Assembly: GCA_034008185.1 (NCBI GenBank)
Contig: CM067109.1
Location: 35,496,885 to 35,560,884, forward strand
Source: Gorsachius magnificus
Taxonomy: Eukaryota; Chordata; Aves; Pelecaniformes; Ardeidae
Direction: 5' to 3'
DNA length: 64,000 nt
Under the pieces are notes generated by a model, which searched no databases, had not been told where the DNA came from, and worked only from the letters and a program-made list of their open reading frames with translations. Positions 39,652 through 51,788 of this stretch are shown here, in pieces. Every line of letters begins with the position of its first letter. The first letter of the stretch is position 1. The position numbers and the translations under genes were made by a program.

Positions 39652-42600
39652 GGCTGCAACTTGGTGCACTCATGCATGTAGCTTTCAGCCCCTCTACAGC
39701 TGAATTATTTTAAAGCATACTGTTTCTATTGCTAGCCAATTCCCACCTTTACTCTTGGCTGACTGTTGCAGTTAGCAAAGCTTGTGTGTCCCTGTAAAAT
39801 CGAACCTTGAGCTCTCATTTTGGTAAGGATTTTGCTCTCCCCCAAAATCAACCGAGAGTGTTTTCAGAGAATAGAAGAGGAAGACATCCCAGGGGAAAAT
39901 GTTATCCATGTAACATAACTAGGATTCTGTGAAACATGTTGTGTCCTTGGGAAATTCATTAAGATGAGTAGTTCATATCTGACAAGTTCATACAGCTAAG
40001 GTGGGGGCTTACTGTAATAACTCTAGGCTAAAAATCCTGTAGAGGAATGAAGGTGAGACAAGGTGAGATATTTTGCAAGTCTATTCCTAAGCTGTTAACA
40101 AGGAGCTGGTAAAACTACTAGAACTGGTAAAACCTGAGTGCTCCGGAGCATAGAGGTTTAACGCAGATGCTGCTTAATGTTGCAATAGGCCTGGTTTTGG
40201 CAGTTCTGCGGACCATCAGAGTAGTTCAATGGCGGATGAAGTACTACAATCAAAAAGTTGCCATCCCAAGAGAAGCTTCTGTTAAAGTATACTTCATGAG
40301 CTTTATTGAAAGTGAGCTGAAAAATACATAATTATTGAAAACTTAAAGAAATCACTGACACAAGATTTTGAGAGGTTTTAAAATATAAACTTTTGGTCCT
40401 GTTAGAAGGCTTAAATCTAGATCTAGATTGAGTTCATGCACTAAGGCTGACACCCAAAGAACGTATGTGGACATTATTTATTTGCTAAAAGTAAATATTT
40501 TATTTGTCACAGGTTTTTTAGCAAGCTCAGTTTTAAGTCTCTGAAAATAAACATCTGGAAATCACATCAGAAAATCACATACCACTGATTCCATGTAAGA
40601 AATTAATCAGAGAGCTTTTATTACTGCAGTGTTCTAAGACCTCAACTGAGTTTCAACTGCAATTGATTTAGTATTTGCTGAAATAATTGGAGTATTTGGA
40701 AAATAATCATCTCGTAACTTAAAATTAGCTACTGGTTTTGGTTTGCAGTAATCCTAGCATTGATAAGTGACTACTGTAGTGTGTAGACCAATTAAAATTA
40801 ACAACTGTTTCTTTAATATTCCTTTTAATCACAGAGGAGCAAAGAGAACTTCAAAGCTCTGATTTTTGTGAGTATATCAAATCATTCTTTAAGTGAAACT
40901 TAATTTATAGTAGAAGTTTCTGAGATACTTAAGGATCTATTCTGTGAAACTGTCTATGACTACCACTATCATAACTAAGTGCTATGTCTTGTGCATCTTT
41001 GAATTCTGAAATGTAGTTGATGACTGAGCAACACACACCAACCATGGCACTGAGCATCCATAATAAAACTGTTAGAAGTCCATAGCCTTAAAATGCCTTG
41101 TTCTTTTGTCTGGAACCAACTGGTCCATCTTTTTTTGGTACTGTTTGCTAGGGACTTGTTAATATGAGAATTAGCATTCTGGTTTAAATTTTTAACTAAA
41201 TTAGATTTAGGGGGGTTGATGATATTCTTCCTCTAATGAAATCTGCAGATGGATCCTCTATCCAGAACAGAACAGGCAGGAGATCAGTTTTAAAAGATCT
41301 CAAACAGTAAGTTGTAATTCTACCTCACTGAAGACTATCAAACCTAGAAGGGTAAGGTCTAATCCAGTCTTTTTTTTCCTGGCGTGAAAGCAAACAGGGC
41401 TGGAAAATTACCCTTACTTTCCCAAGATCTTAAGGGTTCACTAAGTCATGTCAAATTCCAAATAAATACAACTAAAGAGTTAGGATCCAGATATTCATTA
41501 ACCTTAATGCTGGAGGGAAACGTGCAGGAAAGGGATACTCTGTGAGCTTTAATGAAAAAGAAAATACACATGAAGCACTGCATTCTCTAGTTTGGTGCTT
41601 TAAAACTATTCTTCCCGTCAAATGTATTGTACTGGGTCAGGTTCTAGCTAGTGACTGAAGAGAGATGTTGGGAGTGTATGTCCATGAGCTAACAGAACAG
41701 ATCACCCTGTAGGTCCTACAGATTCCAGCACATTCTGCTCAAGTTTTTAAAGTATAAGCTCCCATTCCCCCTGGTACATTATCCTAGATAGTGCAGCCTT
41801 CCCCATTCTGTTTTAATTAAGTGAATTTGTTACAAGATGAGTAGTATTTACTATCAGATGAGAATACAGCCAGTGACTAGAACAAATGAATATGAAATTA
41901 TCCGGAAGGTGCAGTATGCCCAGTTATTACAGTCTGCAACTCTTGAAATAGTTACCTTTGTGAAGTTCTAGGATGTAGCCTCAGGCAATCACAGATGACT
42001 GCCCTCCTGCAGTTTAAGAATTCTAGAGAAACTCCATAACCATGACTACAAGCGGAAAAAAAACCCCAAACCCTCATCGCTTTGTCACAGAGGCACAATG
42101 GGGGAATACGTAAAGTTTAAAGAGTTTGTATTATTTCATGTTACAGTACTGAAAACAAAGAAGTATGATGTATCTTACAGCATCAGTTTACTTGTAGGTT
42201 ATCAAATTTGCTTTTAAATTTTTGAATATTGTGTCTGTACCTACGGATCACTTGTAATTTGGTGGAAAATTATTCTTAATAGGGAGAACAAAATGTTATT
42301 TAAGTATAAAACTCAAAACAGACCTTATTATTAGAACCACAACCTATGTTTCCATAATTAGAATTGTGATTATTAATTTGAAATTTGCTTACATTAACTG
42401 TGAGTCAAGTTATTTTTCCATTCGTAACCTAAAAGCTTAATATATGGATTTGTAGTACAGTAACATACAGAGTAAACAGATGGACTGACAGCCTACCATT
42501 TCTTTTGTAAAGTACACTGTAAACATTCCAAACTGAGGTAAGAACAGTTTTAGATGACAGTATAATTGCAAAACAAATCACTTAAAATTTAGGAGATTCC

Positions 42601-44883
42601 AGAACTAAGTTTACTTGCAGAATCGTAATTCAGACCCCTCTATGCAATTCTTATGATGCAATTTTAATGTGACCCAAGCTACTTTTCTTAGTGAAGCCAA
42701 CTTCATGCGCTGCAGAGAGCACACGAGAGTATGCTGTTGAGAGCGCATGAAGCAAATTCAGTATGTCTTTTCTTTTATCATTACTCAGTGTACAATCATG
42801 GAATGAAAACCTAGTCATTTCTTCTCAGGTGCAGTGGTGCACTCAGTTTAGTACTGCAAACACTTTAAAATGTATGTTTTATGAGATGAATTGGTGTTAT
42901 TCCAGCATAACAAGGGGGACACGAGACACACATCAGTTACTTTGAATATCAAAATACTTTAATGTATTTTATTTTATCTTCACATGCTACAATTTATTCA
43001 GTGTTTCTTTAATACCTTCTTTTAGCCATCACGATTGACTCATGTCTCTTGGTGTAGGATTTTTTCTCCTAGCTTGTTCCTGAGCCCTCCAGGAAAGATC
43101 TCTGATTTTAGCAGGAAGGCAAGCATGGCTGGTGCCAGCTGGTCCTGTCGGGGCAAGCAGGGAGATGAGAGAAGCTCATTTGCATGTCTGAAAAATAGCA
43201 TGTGGGAATTCTGATTACTAAACCAAGTATTTTCATTGGCTCTTGACTTAAAAATAAAATACTCAGCAGATGTGAGAAACAAAATGAGGAAGCTGAAAGC
43301 AGACATATTGAGGGAGACCTGTTCAGAGTTATGAATCAGTTCACAAATGTTGGAAATGAAGTGGGTAGTGATGTGGTCCTGTTTCTCCGTGGTAGGAACT
43401 CATATGTAATTATCTTCCTCTCTTTTCCACACTTCAAAACTTCAGTGCTAAACTGAATGAAAAATTTAAAGTTCAGCTTCAGCGTTCTAGTGCATCAGTG
43501 TTGTTCTGACAAAATTGCATCTTCTGGAATTTTTTTGAACAGCAGTGCCCATCAGGGTAATGAGTGAAATTCAGGCTCCTGCCTGTACCTCAGCGAGGTA
43601 GCAAATGTGGAATAGCTACAATCTTCTCTTGGTTCTCTCTTCCTATCTCTCGTAGAGATGGCAAGTGCTTGAATGTAATCTTAAAACTAAACACATTAGG
43701 CAACCTTGTTGGTGACCCACATATAAATACCCTGGTATTCCCAGGCACCAAAATTACACAGAATAACATAGTAAGCAAACTTTGGGCTATGTAGCTGGCA
43801 TACTGTGGAAAGCATTTTCTCAGCATCGTTAGTTGTGTCACCAAACACTCTGCATGACTACTCCAGTCTATCTTCCATCTGCTTTAGGAGTGTGACAGCA
43901 AAGTACACCTGTAAGGCATCAGATCTTTTGATGTTTGCCAAACACTGAACCTAGCTGCAAGGCAGATACCAGGTTTGGAAGACTGGCCAGGAAATAACTT
44001 CCACAAAGACAATGAAAAAAATAGGAATTTCAGCCAGCCGTGAAAGACATTGCTCCGTATTCATTCATGGGAATGCTAGCACACAGCTGCAGTCGTGTGC
44101 TCTGTGGCAGCCAACAGCACCTGGCTCTCATGGCCTGCCCCTCCATTCATGCTTCCTGGGACATGGGAGAAACAGGGAATTTAGACAGCGTTGTGTGGCT
44201 ACAGCTAGTTAAAGAAAACACAAAACATCCTCTGCCAACGTCCTCTCTTTGCCACCCAAATACCAGATTGGTAGGCGCTACAGGAACGTATTCACTCTGT
44301 TGCAATTCATTCTTCAACTGCAACTTCTTTAAGAATCATAATTACTATGAGGGATGATAAATAGCTATAGCAGCCAAGTCAGCAATTATAACTGTTTATT
44401 TAATAACCATTTTACCATCCAGATTTGGCAGCTTCAGATTCTACAGAGTCTGAGATTTTGCATAACAGAATATCCATTTAGTCATATGTAAAAGGAAATC
44501 CTGTATTGTTAGTGGAAATATTCTTTTGGGGAGCCTAGTAAAGATGAAATGCCTTGATTTTATTTGTTTGTTTGTCTGTTTATTATTTTTCAGATCCTCT
44601 TGTCCCAAAATACCTGTTCTCATTTCTGGCTTATTAATTTTGTAACATTGGCTTAAAAGATTTGATTTCCTCAGTGTTCTCAAACCCTTTTGAGCCAGGT
44701 GCCTGATGTTACTGCTGCAGATGTACAGAGGTTTCCAGAAAATGTGAATTATTTGGCAAACACCCAATACATCTACAATAGGATTTTAGACTAAGAAGTG
44801 GATTTCTGAAGTGCTGGTCCCTTCCACTTCGAGTTGCACTGCAGAGCAGTCTCCATTTGCACAGGGCTGGTTAATTTCAGTTG
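39652..44883. other. Intergenic unique AT-rich sequence
   Basis: More than 5 kb without a repeat or gene I recognise. Small open frames here show no conserved motif. Confidence 0.6.
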
Positions 44884-45480
44884 AATCACAGAATCACAGA
44901 ATTGTAGGGGTTGGAAGGGACCTTGTGAGATCATCTAGTCCAACCCACCTGCTAAGGCAGGTTCTCCTAGAGCATGTTACACAGGACTTTGTCCAGACGG
45001 GCTTTGAATATCTCCAGAGAAGGAGACTCCACAACCTCCCTGGGCAGCCTGTTCCAGTGCTCTGTCACCCTCAGAGTAAAGAAGTTTTTCCTCATGTTTA
45101 ACTGAAACCTCTTATGTTTCAGTTTGTACCCGTTGCTCCTTCTCCTGTCACTGGACACCACTGTAAAGAGACTGGTTCCGTCCTCGTGACTTCCGCCCTC
45201 AAGATATTTGTATGTGTTGATGAGGTCCCCTCTCAGTCTTCTCCAGGCTGAACAAGCCCAACTCTCTCAGCCTTTCCCCAAAGGGGAGATGCTCCAGTCC
45301 CTTTATCATCCTTGTTGCTCTCCTCTGGACTCTTTCTAGGAGTTCCTCATCTTTCTTGAACTGGGGAGCCCAGAACTGGACACAGGACTCCAGGTGGGGT
45401 CTCACCAGGGCAGAGTAGAGGGGGAGGATAACCTCCCTCGACCTGCTGGCCACACTCCTCTTAATGCACCCAGACACCCC
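44884..45480 (-). mobile_element. CR1 LINE 3' fragment, minus strand
   Basis: Begins with the inverted CR1 tail (AATCACAGAATCACAGAATT) and continues through TTGGAAGGGACC into the end of ORF2. Minus-strand translation gives [20 protein letters not shown] and [14 protein letters not shown]. It is a different, more diverged subfamily than the 33930 copy and is 5'-truncated near 45480. Confidence 0.92.
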
Positions 45481-46037
45481 TCAAGCACCCAGGCCATGGG
45501 AGCAGACAAAAGCTTGACTGATGTAACCCCCTCCTCCCCGAAGGTATAGGGTGTGGATGTTGGGTCCTCAAATTGGTTTTTTGCTCTGCCAACCCACGCC
45601 TACTGCACTGCATGACACACTGATGTAGACGTTCTCCCTAAGGCAGTGCAAGAGCGCAGAAAAGCTGAAAAACTTCTGCACATCCCCCCCCCCCACCTGT
45701 ACTATCCTGGGTAGGGCTCATCATATTGGTGCTTCCCAACAGACGCAAGGGTGTCCTCTCTGTCCTCTCCATGCCAATTCCAGTGCTTTCATAGGTTCCC
45801 CAGGTCTTCCATACAGGGGTAAAAATTAACAAACATCTGCTACAGTATCAGCTGGTTTAGGCATTGTTAGCTTTTAGCTTATTGATAAAGAATTTTAATG
45901 GGATAGCACAGTACTCTCCTTTTGCACCAAATATTCTGTATTGTATTAAAAATGATTGCTTTGTTCTGTCACTTCAGTAAAAATGATTAGACAGAACAAT
46001 TTACTGTACTTATTGAATGCAGTTGATTAAGTGGAAC
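45481..46037. other. Intergenic, includes a C-rich run
   Basis: Unique sequence with a poly-C stretch near 45685-45697; no gene or element recognised. Confidence 0.55.
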
Positions 46038-46041
46038 ATGC

Positions 46042-46777
46042 TGAAGGGATGTTAAAGGGTTAACAAGAGACCTTTGTGAAGCCAACTGTAGCTGGAATGT
46101 GATAATAGCCCTGAGAAAACAGAACATCCGTGAGGAGGATGGCTTTAAAGTACTAACATTGTGGTTTAGGTTGAACTTACTAACCATATGAGGTGAAAAA
46201 CTATAGATAAGAAACTAACAGTGTAGGGAATGTGCATCATTAGAGAAAAAAAGAAGAGATTTGTAGCAAATTGCCTATCTCTCTTTGTTGCTGGCCTTGG
46301 AAGGCATGTAGGGGACAAACCTAGCATTTTGTCGGTATGAGAATAGCCAGGGATGGGAACCATGAGATACGGAGGTAAAGGGGAATGTTTTGAGGATGGG
46401 AAGCTGGCAGGTACTGGCTGTGTTGTTCTGGCAGCAGAATAAGGAGGTAAAAGCCGAAGTTCACCAAAAGGACAAGGTGAAGAAGAGGAGTGGATGAATT
46501 AAATGACCCCTGAAGACCACCAACCCAAATCACTGAGCATGTGCAACTGGGAGGAGAATATGTAAATGATTCCCAGGAATTAATTTACCTACCCCTGCCT
46601 TTTCTGAGGAATGTAATGAGTATGTATGTAAAACTTGCATATAAACTATGCAATTAACACTGTGCAGTGGGCACATTAGGAGGAGCGATCCCCTGTGTGT
46701 CTGGCGCCACAATAAAGAATTCCTGCTTAATAGTCACCAAGACTACTGAGTCTTGATTTCGGCTTTTCACGGCTTCA
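46042..46777 (+). mobile_element. Solo LTR, 736 bp, 4-bp target duplication (class I ERV-like)
   Basis: Starts TGAAG and ends CTTCA, a perfect inverted pair. It is flanked by ATGC at 46038-46041 and 46778-46781. It has a TATA-like TATAAA at 46640 and AATAAA at 46711 in the spacing expected of U3-R, followed by a U5-like tail. A 4-bp duplication is typical of class I (gammaretrovirus-like) elements. No internal genes are present. The family is not identified by name. Confidence 0.78.
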
Positions 46778-46781
46778 ATGC

Positions 46782-47094
46782 CTGAAAAGACAGGTTCTGG
46801 TGGATTATCCTAATTTCTTCTTCACGATTATTTATTCCCTTCATATATGTCACCAAGAAACAGCCCTATGGCAGCTACTGTAAACGCTTGCTTGTACCTT
46901 TCAAATCTCTCAAGCACTTTATTATTTCTAAGACCATTTTTTAGGTACTAAATGCTTTTGGTTTTGTCTTTTAACATCATTTTAGAAAGCAAAAATATGG
47001 AGAGTTATTTATGAATGAGCAGAAAGTACTGCTTGAAGTCCAAGTTGTTTATTTACTAAGCTCAGCTTAATTTTTTTACAATTTCACTTTTTCA
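46782..47094. other. Intergenic spacer
   Basis: Unique sequence between the solo LTR and a CR1; nothing recognised. Confidence 0.55.
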
Positions 47095-47901
47095 ATTGGA
47101 CAAGCTGAAGAGGTGGGCCTGTGTGAACTTCACAAGGTTCAAAAAGGCCAAGGGCAAGGTCCTGCACCTGGGGGCAACCCCCAGTATCAATACAGGCTGG
47201 GGGAAGAAAGGATCGAGAGCAGCCCTGCCGAGAGGGACTTGGGGGTACTGGTGGATGAAAAGCTGGACATGAGCTGGCCATGGGCGCTGGCAGCTCAGAA
47301 GGCCAACTGTACCATGGGCTGCATCAGAAGCGTGGCCAGCAGGTCGAGGGAGGTGATTCTGCCCTTCTACTCTGCTCTGGTGAGACCTCACCTGGAGCCC
47401 TGCGTCCAGCTCTGGAGCCCTCAGCACAAGAAGGACATGGAACTGTTGGAGCGGGTCCAGAGGAGGGCCACAAAAATGATCCGAGGGCTGGAGCACCTCT
47501 CCTATGAGGACAGGCTGAGGGAGTTGGGCTTGTTCAGCCTGGAGAAGAGAAGGCTGCGGGGAGACCTGATTGCGGCCTTTCAGTGCTTAAAGGGGGCCTA
47601 TAGGAATGATGGGGAAAATCTTTTTAGGAGGGCCAGCTGTGACAGGACAAGAGGTAATGGTTTTAAACTGAAGCAGGGTAGGTTTAGACTGGATGTAAGG
47701 AGGAAATTCTTTACAATGAGGGTGGTGAAACACTGGAACGGGTTGCCCAGAGAGGCGGTGGAGGCCCCATCCCTGGAAACATTCAAGGCCAGGTTGGATG
47801 GGGCTCTGAGCAACCTGATGTAGTTAGCGGTGTCCCTGCTCACTGCAGGGGGGTTGGACTAGATGGCCTCTAGCGGTCGCTTCCAAAACATTCTATGATT
47901 C
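47095..47901 (+). mobile_element. CR1 LINE 3' fragment
   Basis: A 5'-truncated CR1 with an uninterrupted frame from 47113 to the ORF2 stop at 47823. It includes [35 protein letters not shown] and [20 protein letters not shown]. The 3' UTR (TTGGACTAGATGGCCTC) ends at the octamer ATTCTATG near 47901. The intact 236-codon frame suggests moderate age. Confidence 0.93.
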
Positions 47902-50900
47902 ACAATTTAAAAATTAACTTGAAATGATGTAGTTGTAACAGGATATACTTTCATTTCACCTTTAGTCTGCTATTCAATCTTCTCATAGGGTAGATTTTTA
48001 TAATTAGGGTTCCGTTTTTCATCTTGAGTAGATGGGGGGTGGGGGTAAGGTGGGAATGTTCATTCTCTTGCAGCTTTTCAAAGGAGCCACGAGACAGAGC
48101 TGCACTCCCAGCTATGTTAAACACCAAGCAGCTGCTGAAATGCTTCCCTTGGAAAATTCGGAACACGGTGTCCACTGTGAAAGCTTGATACCTAAATGGT
48201 TAAAAGAAATCTACTTACAAATGATTGCATGAGCACTCCTGTAATGTAAATATGTAAATAGTAAATACTGATTTCTCTAAACTTACCTGCAATGGTCAGT
48301 AATTTCAAAGAATACTGTGCCCTGGATGCTTTTAATACAGATGATTCCTTTTCCTGAAGCGCTGGGAATGTTCTATTGTTAATTAGATGTTAAATATTTG
48401 ATGATTAACCCAGATTCTTTGTACTTATTTTCAGCTTTGTGAGTAGCTCAATTTGACAGGTGAGATTTTCATGCTTCCATGTATTTTTCTCAAACGTAAT
48501 TTGTATGTAAAATGTGTTAGCTGTACTTGGATTTCCAGAATGGAACAATCTTCTTGTAATGAATTCCAAAACTGAAAATTTGAGAACTAGGCAGTTGGTA
48601 CAATTAGTTTCAGATCTTTCTAGACTGTGAAATGAGCCGTTTTATTGTCCCACAGAAAGAACAATCAGATTCTGAAATGACCACTATGGCACAAATATAA
48701 GGTGGTCATCGTGACTAATTCTGATGTATTTCATTATTTGAAATGAGTATTTCTAAGAAATCTTACAGCATCAGAAAGAGGGACAAGAACAGAGGAGCAA
48801 AGCATCATAGAATCTAGGAGAAGACCTTTAAAATCAATGTCTCAGCTGATGGATAAAGTGAAACTTTCATAATGGATTTGGATAATGCCATGATAGCATT
48901 GTGCAACCCTTAGGGCTCATGAAAAAGAGCAAAGGCAACAAAGAGCAAAGGAGAGTTTTTCCAGCAATCCACTGATCTTAGTTAATGTCTAGGGCAGTGC
49001 TTCTTAGCCTTGTTAACCTGTGCCTGACTGCGCTTAATCATGTCTCTTGATAGCAATGAGGGATGTGTCAGCTTCTCCAAAGATACCTGTGGCTTCAAAA
49101 GCCTGAACCCCTGCTGTACTTCAGGAAGCAGGCAGAGTCTGTGCATACATGTGTGGGAAATGGGAGACTCACAGGAAGGCAAAGGCTGGAAACTTAGTGT
49201 CCTGCCTCACCTCACAAACACTACTTGCGCAAGCAATAGTTATTAGCGCCTTTTCACTGGATTTACAGTTGCTTAAGTATTGTAAAATTACTAAATGAAA
49301 AAAAAAACAACCAAACTTTATATTTTCAGGAAGTCTATTCTGGTATCACCCATCTCCCATAACTTAGTATCAACTTACTTATTTTACAGGAAATTAGTTC
49401 ATTGTATTTTAAGCAAGCTAGGGAGAGATGATTGGCAGCACCTGAAGAAGCAAAGACTAGATGAAGGCAGGTCATGCCAAACCACTGGCACTGCATCAAG
49501 GTTGGGACAAAGGAATTAGAGATGGCACCACAGGCAGTGATATACAATACTTTTTAACTTGTCCTAGCCACCGGGAGGGTTTGCCTCTGTTGGGGGCTCT
49601 CTCTACAAAGAGACAGGGTTAGAGAGAGCATTACTCTTTTGACATGGGATGCCACCCCACCCATAGAAAGTGGGAGTGGTGCGCTTCAATCCTAGCACAG
49701 CCTTTGAAAGGCAGGTCTCAATGTGCTTCCAAGCAGACCGATATGAAAAAGCTGAGCATCTGTTCTGAGAAAGGACAGCTGCTGGATAAGGCCTCTGGGG
49801 TTCTTATAAAAGGGGGGGTGGGAGTTAAAGGATTTAGTTAGTTACAGCTAGGTACTGAGCTATTTGTATTGAGGATGTTACAGGCATCTGCAATGATTTC
49901 AGGAGTGAGTTAGCTTTTAAAATCACTTAAATCATACACTTGACTGCAGTTCAGGCACTGCAGCGCTAAGAAGCAGAGCATGCAGACATTTGAGTGGCAC
50001 TGGTATCTCATTAGACTTTTTGACATATAAAATCTTTTGTAGACCCAGCCCTCAGCGCGTACTAGAATAAATGACACATACACGGCTATGGTTTAGAAAA
50101 TAGTGGAAATTAAGCTTTAAAACTGCAGTAATCATGAAAATAATTCCTATAAAAATTACTGGCACTCCACATAACATGAAGTCCTTTTTATATCTAGTTG
50201 TCAGCTCTGATACATACCCGTGCACGTATCCAAAGCCTGTAATCAATCTTACTGTTCACAGTTGATTTACTAATCACAGCTTTTAATTTCAATGAAGTGT
50301 AATTTAAACAGTGAGGCCAAAAAAGTTCTGAATTAATCAGATGCAATTCTTTTACATCAGCATCACAATAAATTTACCTTCATACTTGTACTTGATTTCT
50401 GGCCATGTTGCTCCCAAAACAAGCTAATTAACCAGAATGATAAAATCTAGTGAGCAACACTGACCCACACAATCCTTGTTTGTTCTGAATACAGATGGAG
50501 AGAACTAGCAGCACAACACAGAACACAGAGAATGCTTATCTTGTAAACAACAACAACAAAGAATACCTCCAAAAAAAAGGTCATTACAAGTCATGTCTAG
50601 GCATTGTATAAATAGCAGTCTTTAATAGCTGGAATAGGGAAAGATGGAAAGGAATACAGTTTCTGTTTGTCAAGACACAGATGGGAATTAAAATAACCCA
50701 AAGCATGAAAACTTCAGTGTAAAACACTGCAACTGTACTTACATGAAGAAAATTAATGCAGGATTTGAAACTGTGCTATGAGTCTGTCAAAAGAGAAGAA
50801 AGCCACAAGCCACCTGGTTTCTTTTTCTAAACATGTCCAACTAATGAAACCCCCATTAGCCAGTGCAAAACTTGCACCACTGCTTGCTTCTCTTCAGGGT

Positions 50901-51788
50901 GTATGTAAGTAAGTAGCCACTAGCACATCCTCAAAACCCATAAAACAAATGCACAGTATCCGTAATGCTAAGGGATGAGAATGTGAATAGTTGGGAATCT
51001 ATTTTCTGGCAGGACAGCAGCAGTTTGAAAGGCAATGCACTACTGAAGGGCCCTCACTTGCCCACAAGAACAGAAGCCAGATTGTTCTCAGACCCTGCAT
51101 TCTCTCAGGTTGTGTTCCGCTTAACAGGTGCAGATTATTCTTCCAGCCAGGTTTTCCAGAAAGAGAAAAAGAAACTTTGGTTTGACAGTCAGTTGAGCAT
51201 ACTATTTCATTTTATAATACCCTTGTTCAGGAGCCATATGTACATACAAAATGAAGGATTAGGTACCCGGTTCTCTGCTCAGTTCTGTGACAGGCTTCCT
51301 AGGGAAGTTGTCAGACTCCACAACTGCAGAGAACTATCCTCAGCTGCTGTTAAGAGCTCTGTTAGCTTATGATCAGCACGTAGTCTGGTTAGAAATGCTC
51401 TAGAAGATACTTAAACCTTTTGAATAAACCACTAATATCCAAGGCATCAGCCAACTTTTTTAAGACAGAGGCCAACAACAGATAGCATCAGTAATAGCTT
51501 AGTAGCTGTTGCATTGAAATACTGACAATCATGCTATATTGCCTTCGGCAGAACTTGTGGTGGTAGACCAACACCCTTGAAAGTAAGCTCTTATAGGTAC
51601 AATGGCCACTTTCTGTATATACTGAACATAGGGACTTTTAAAGCTCCCCTTGCTTTCTACAGTCGTTTCCACAAAGCATTTCAATGATCTAACTACCACA
51701 TAAGATTGTTACACACACCCCTCAAATTCTAGCTGTAACATAAGCTTAGCAAAACACCATTATTTTTTTTTTTTAAATAAACAACATG
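47902..51788. other. Intergenic unique sequence
   Basis: Mostly AT-rich unique DNA. A possible eroded CR1 tail near 48805-48840 (CATAGAATC then AGACCTTTAAAATCA) and a weak CR1-like stretch near 51290-51325 are too degraded to call. Part of this may be distal RGMB 3' UTR. Confidence 0.5.

Noticed and set aside
43040..43306. 88-codon minus-strand open frame with a hydrophobic start
   Set aside because: No family resemblance and no conserved features; AT-rich intergenic context makes a chance frame likely.
51290..51325. Possible very old CR1 remnant (CGACAGG-like, then LPREVV in translation)
   Set aside because: Only about 35 bp resemble CR1; too short and degraded to support.
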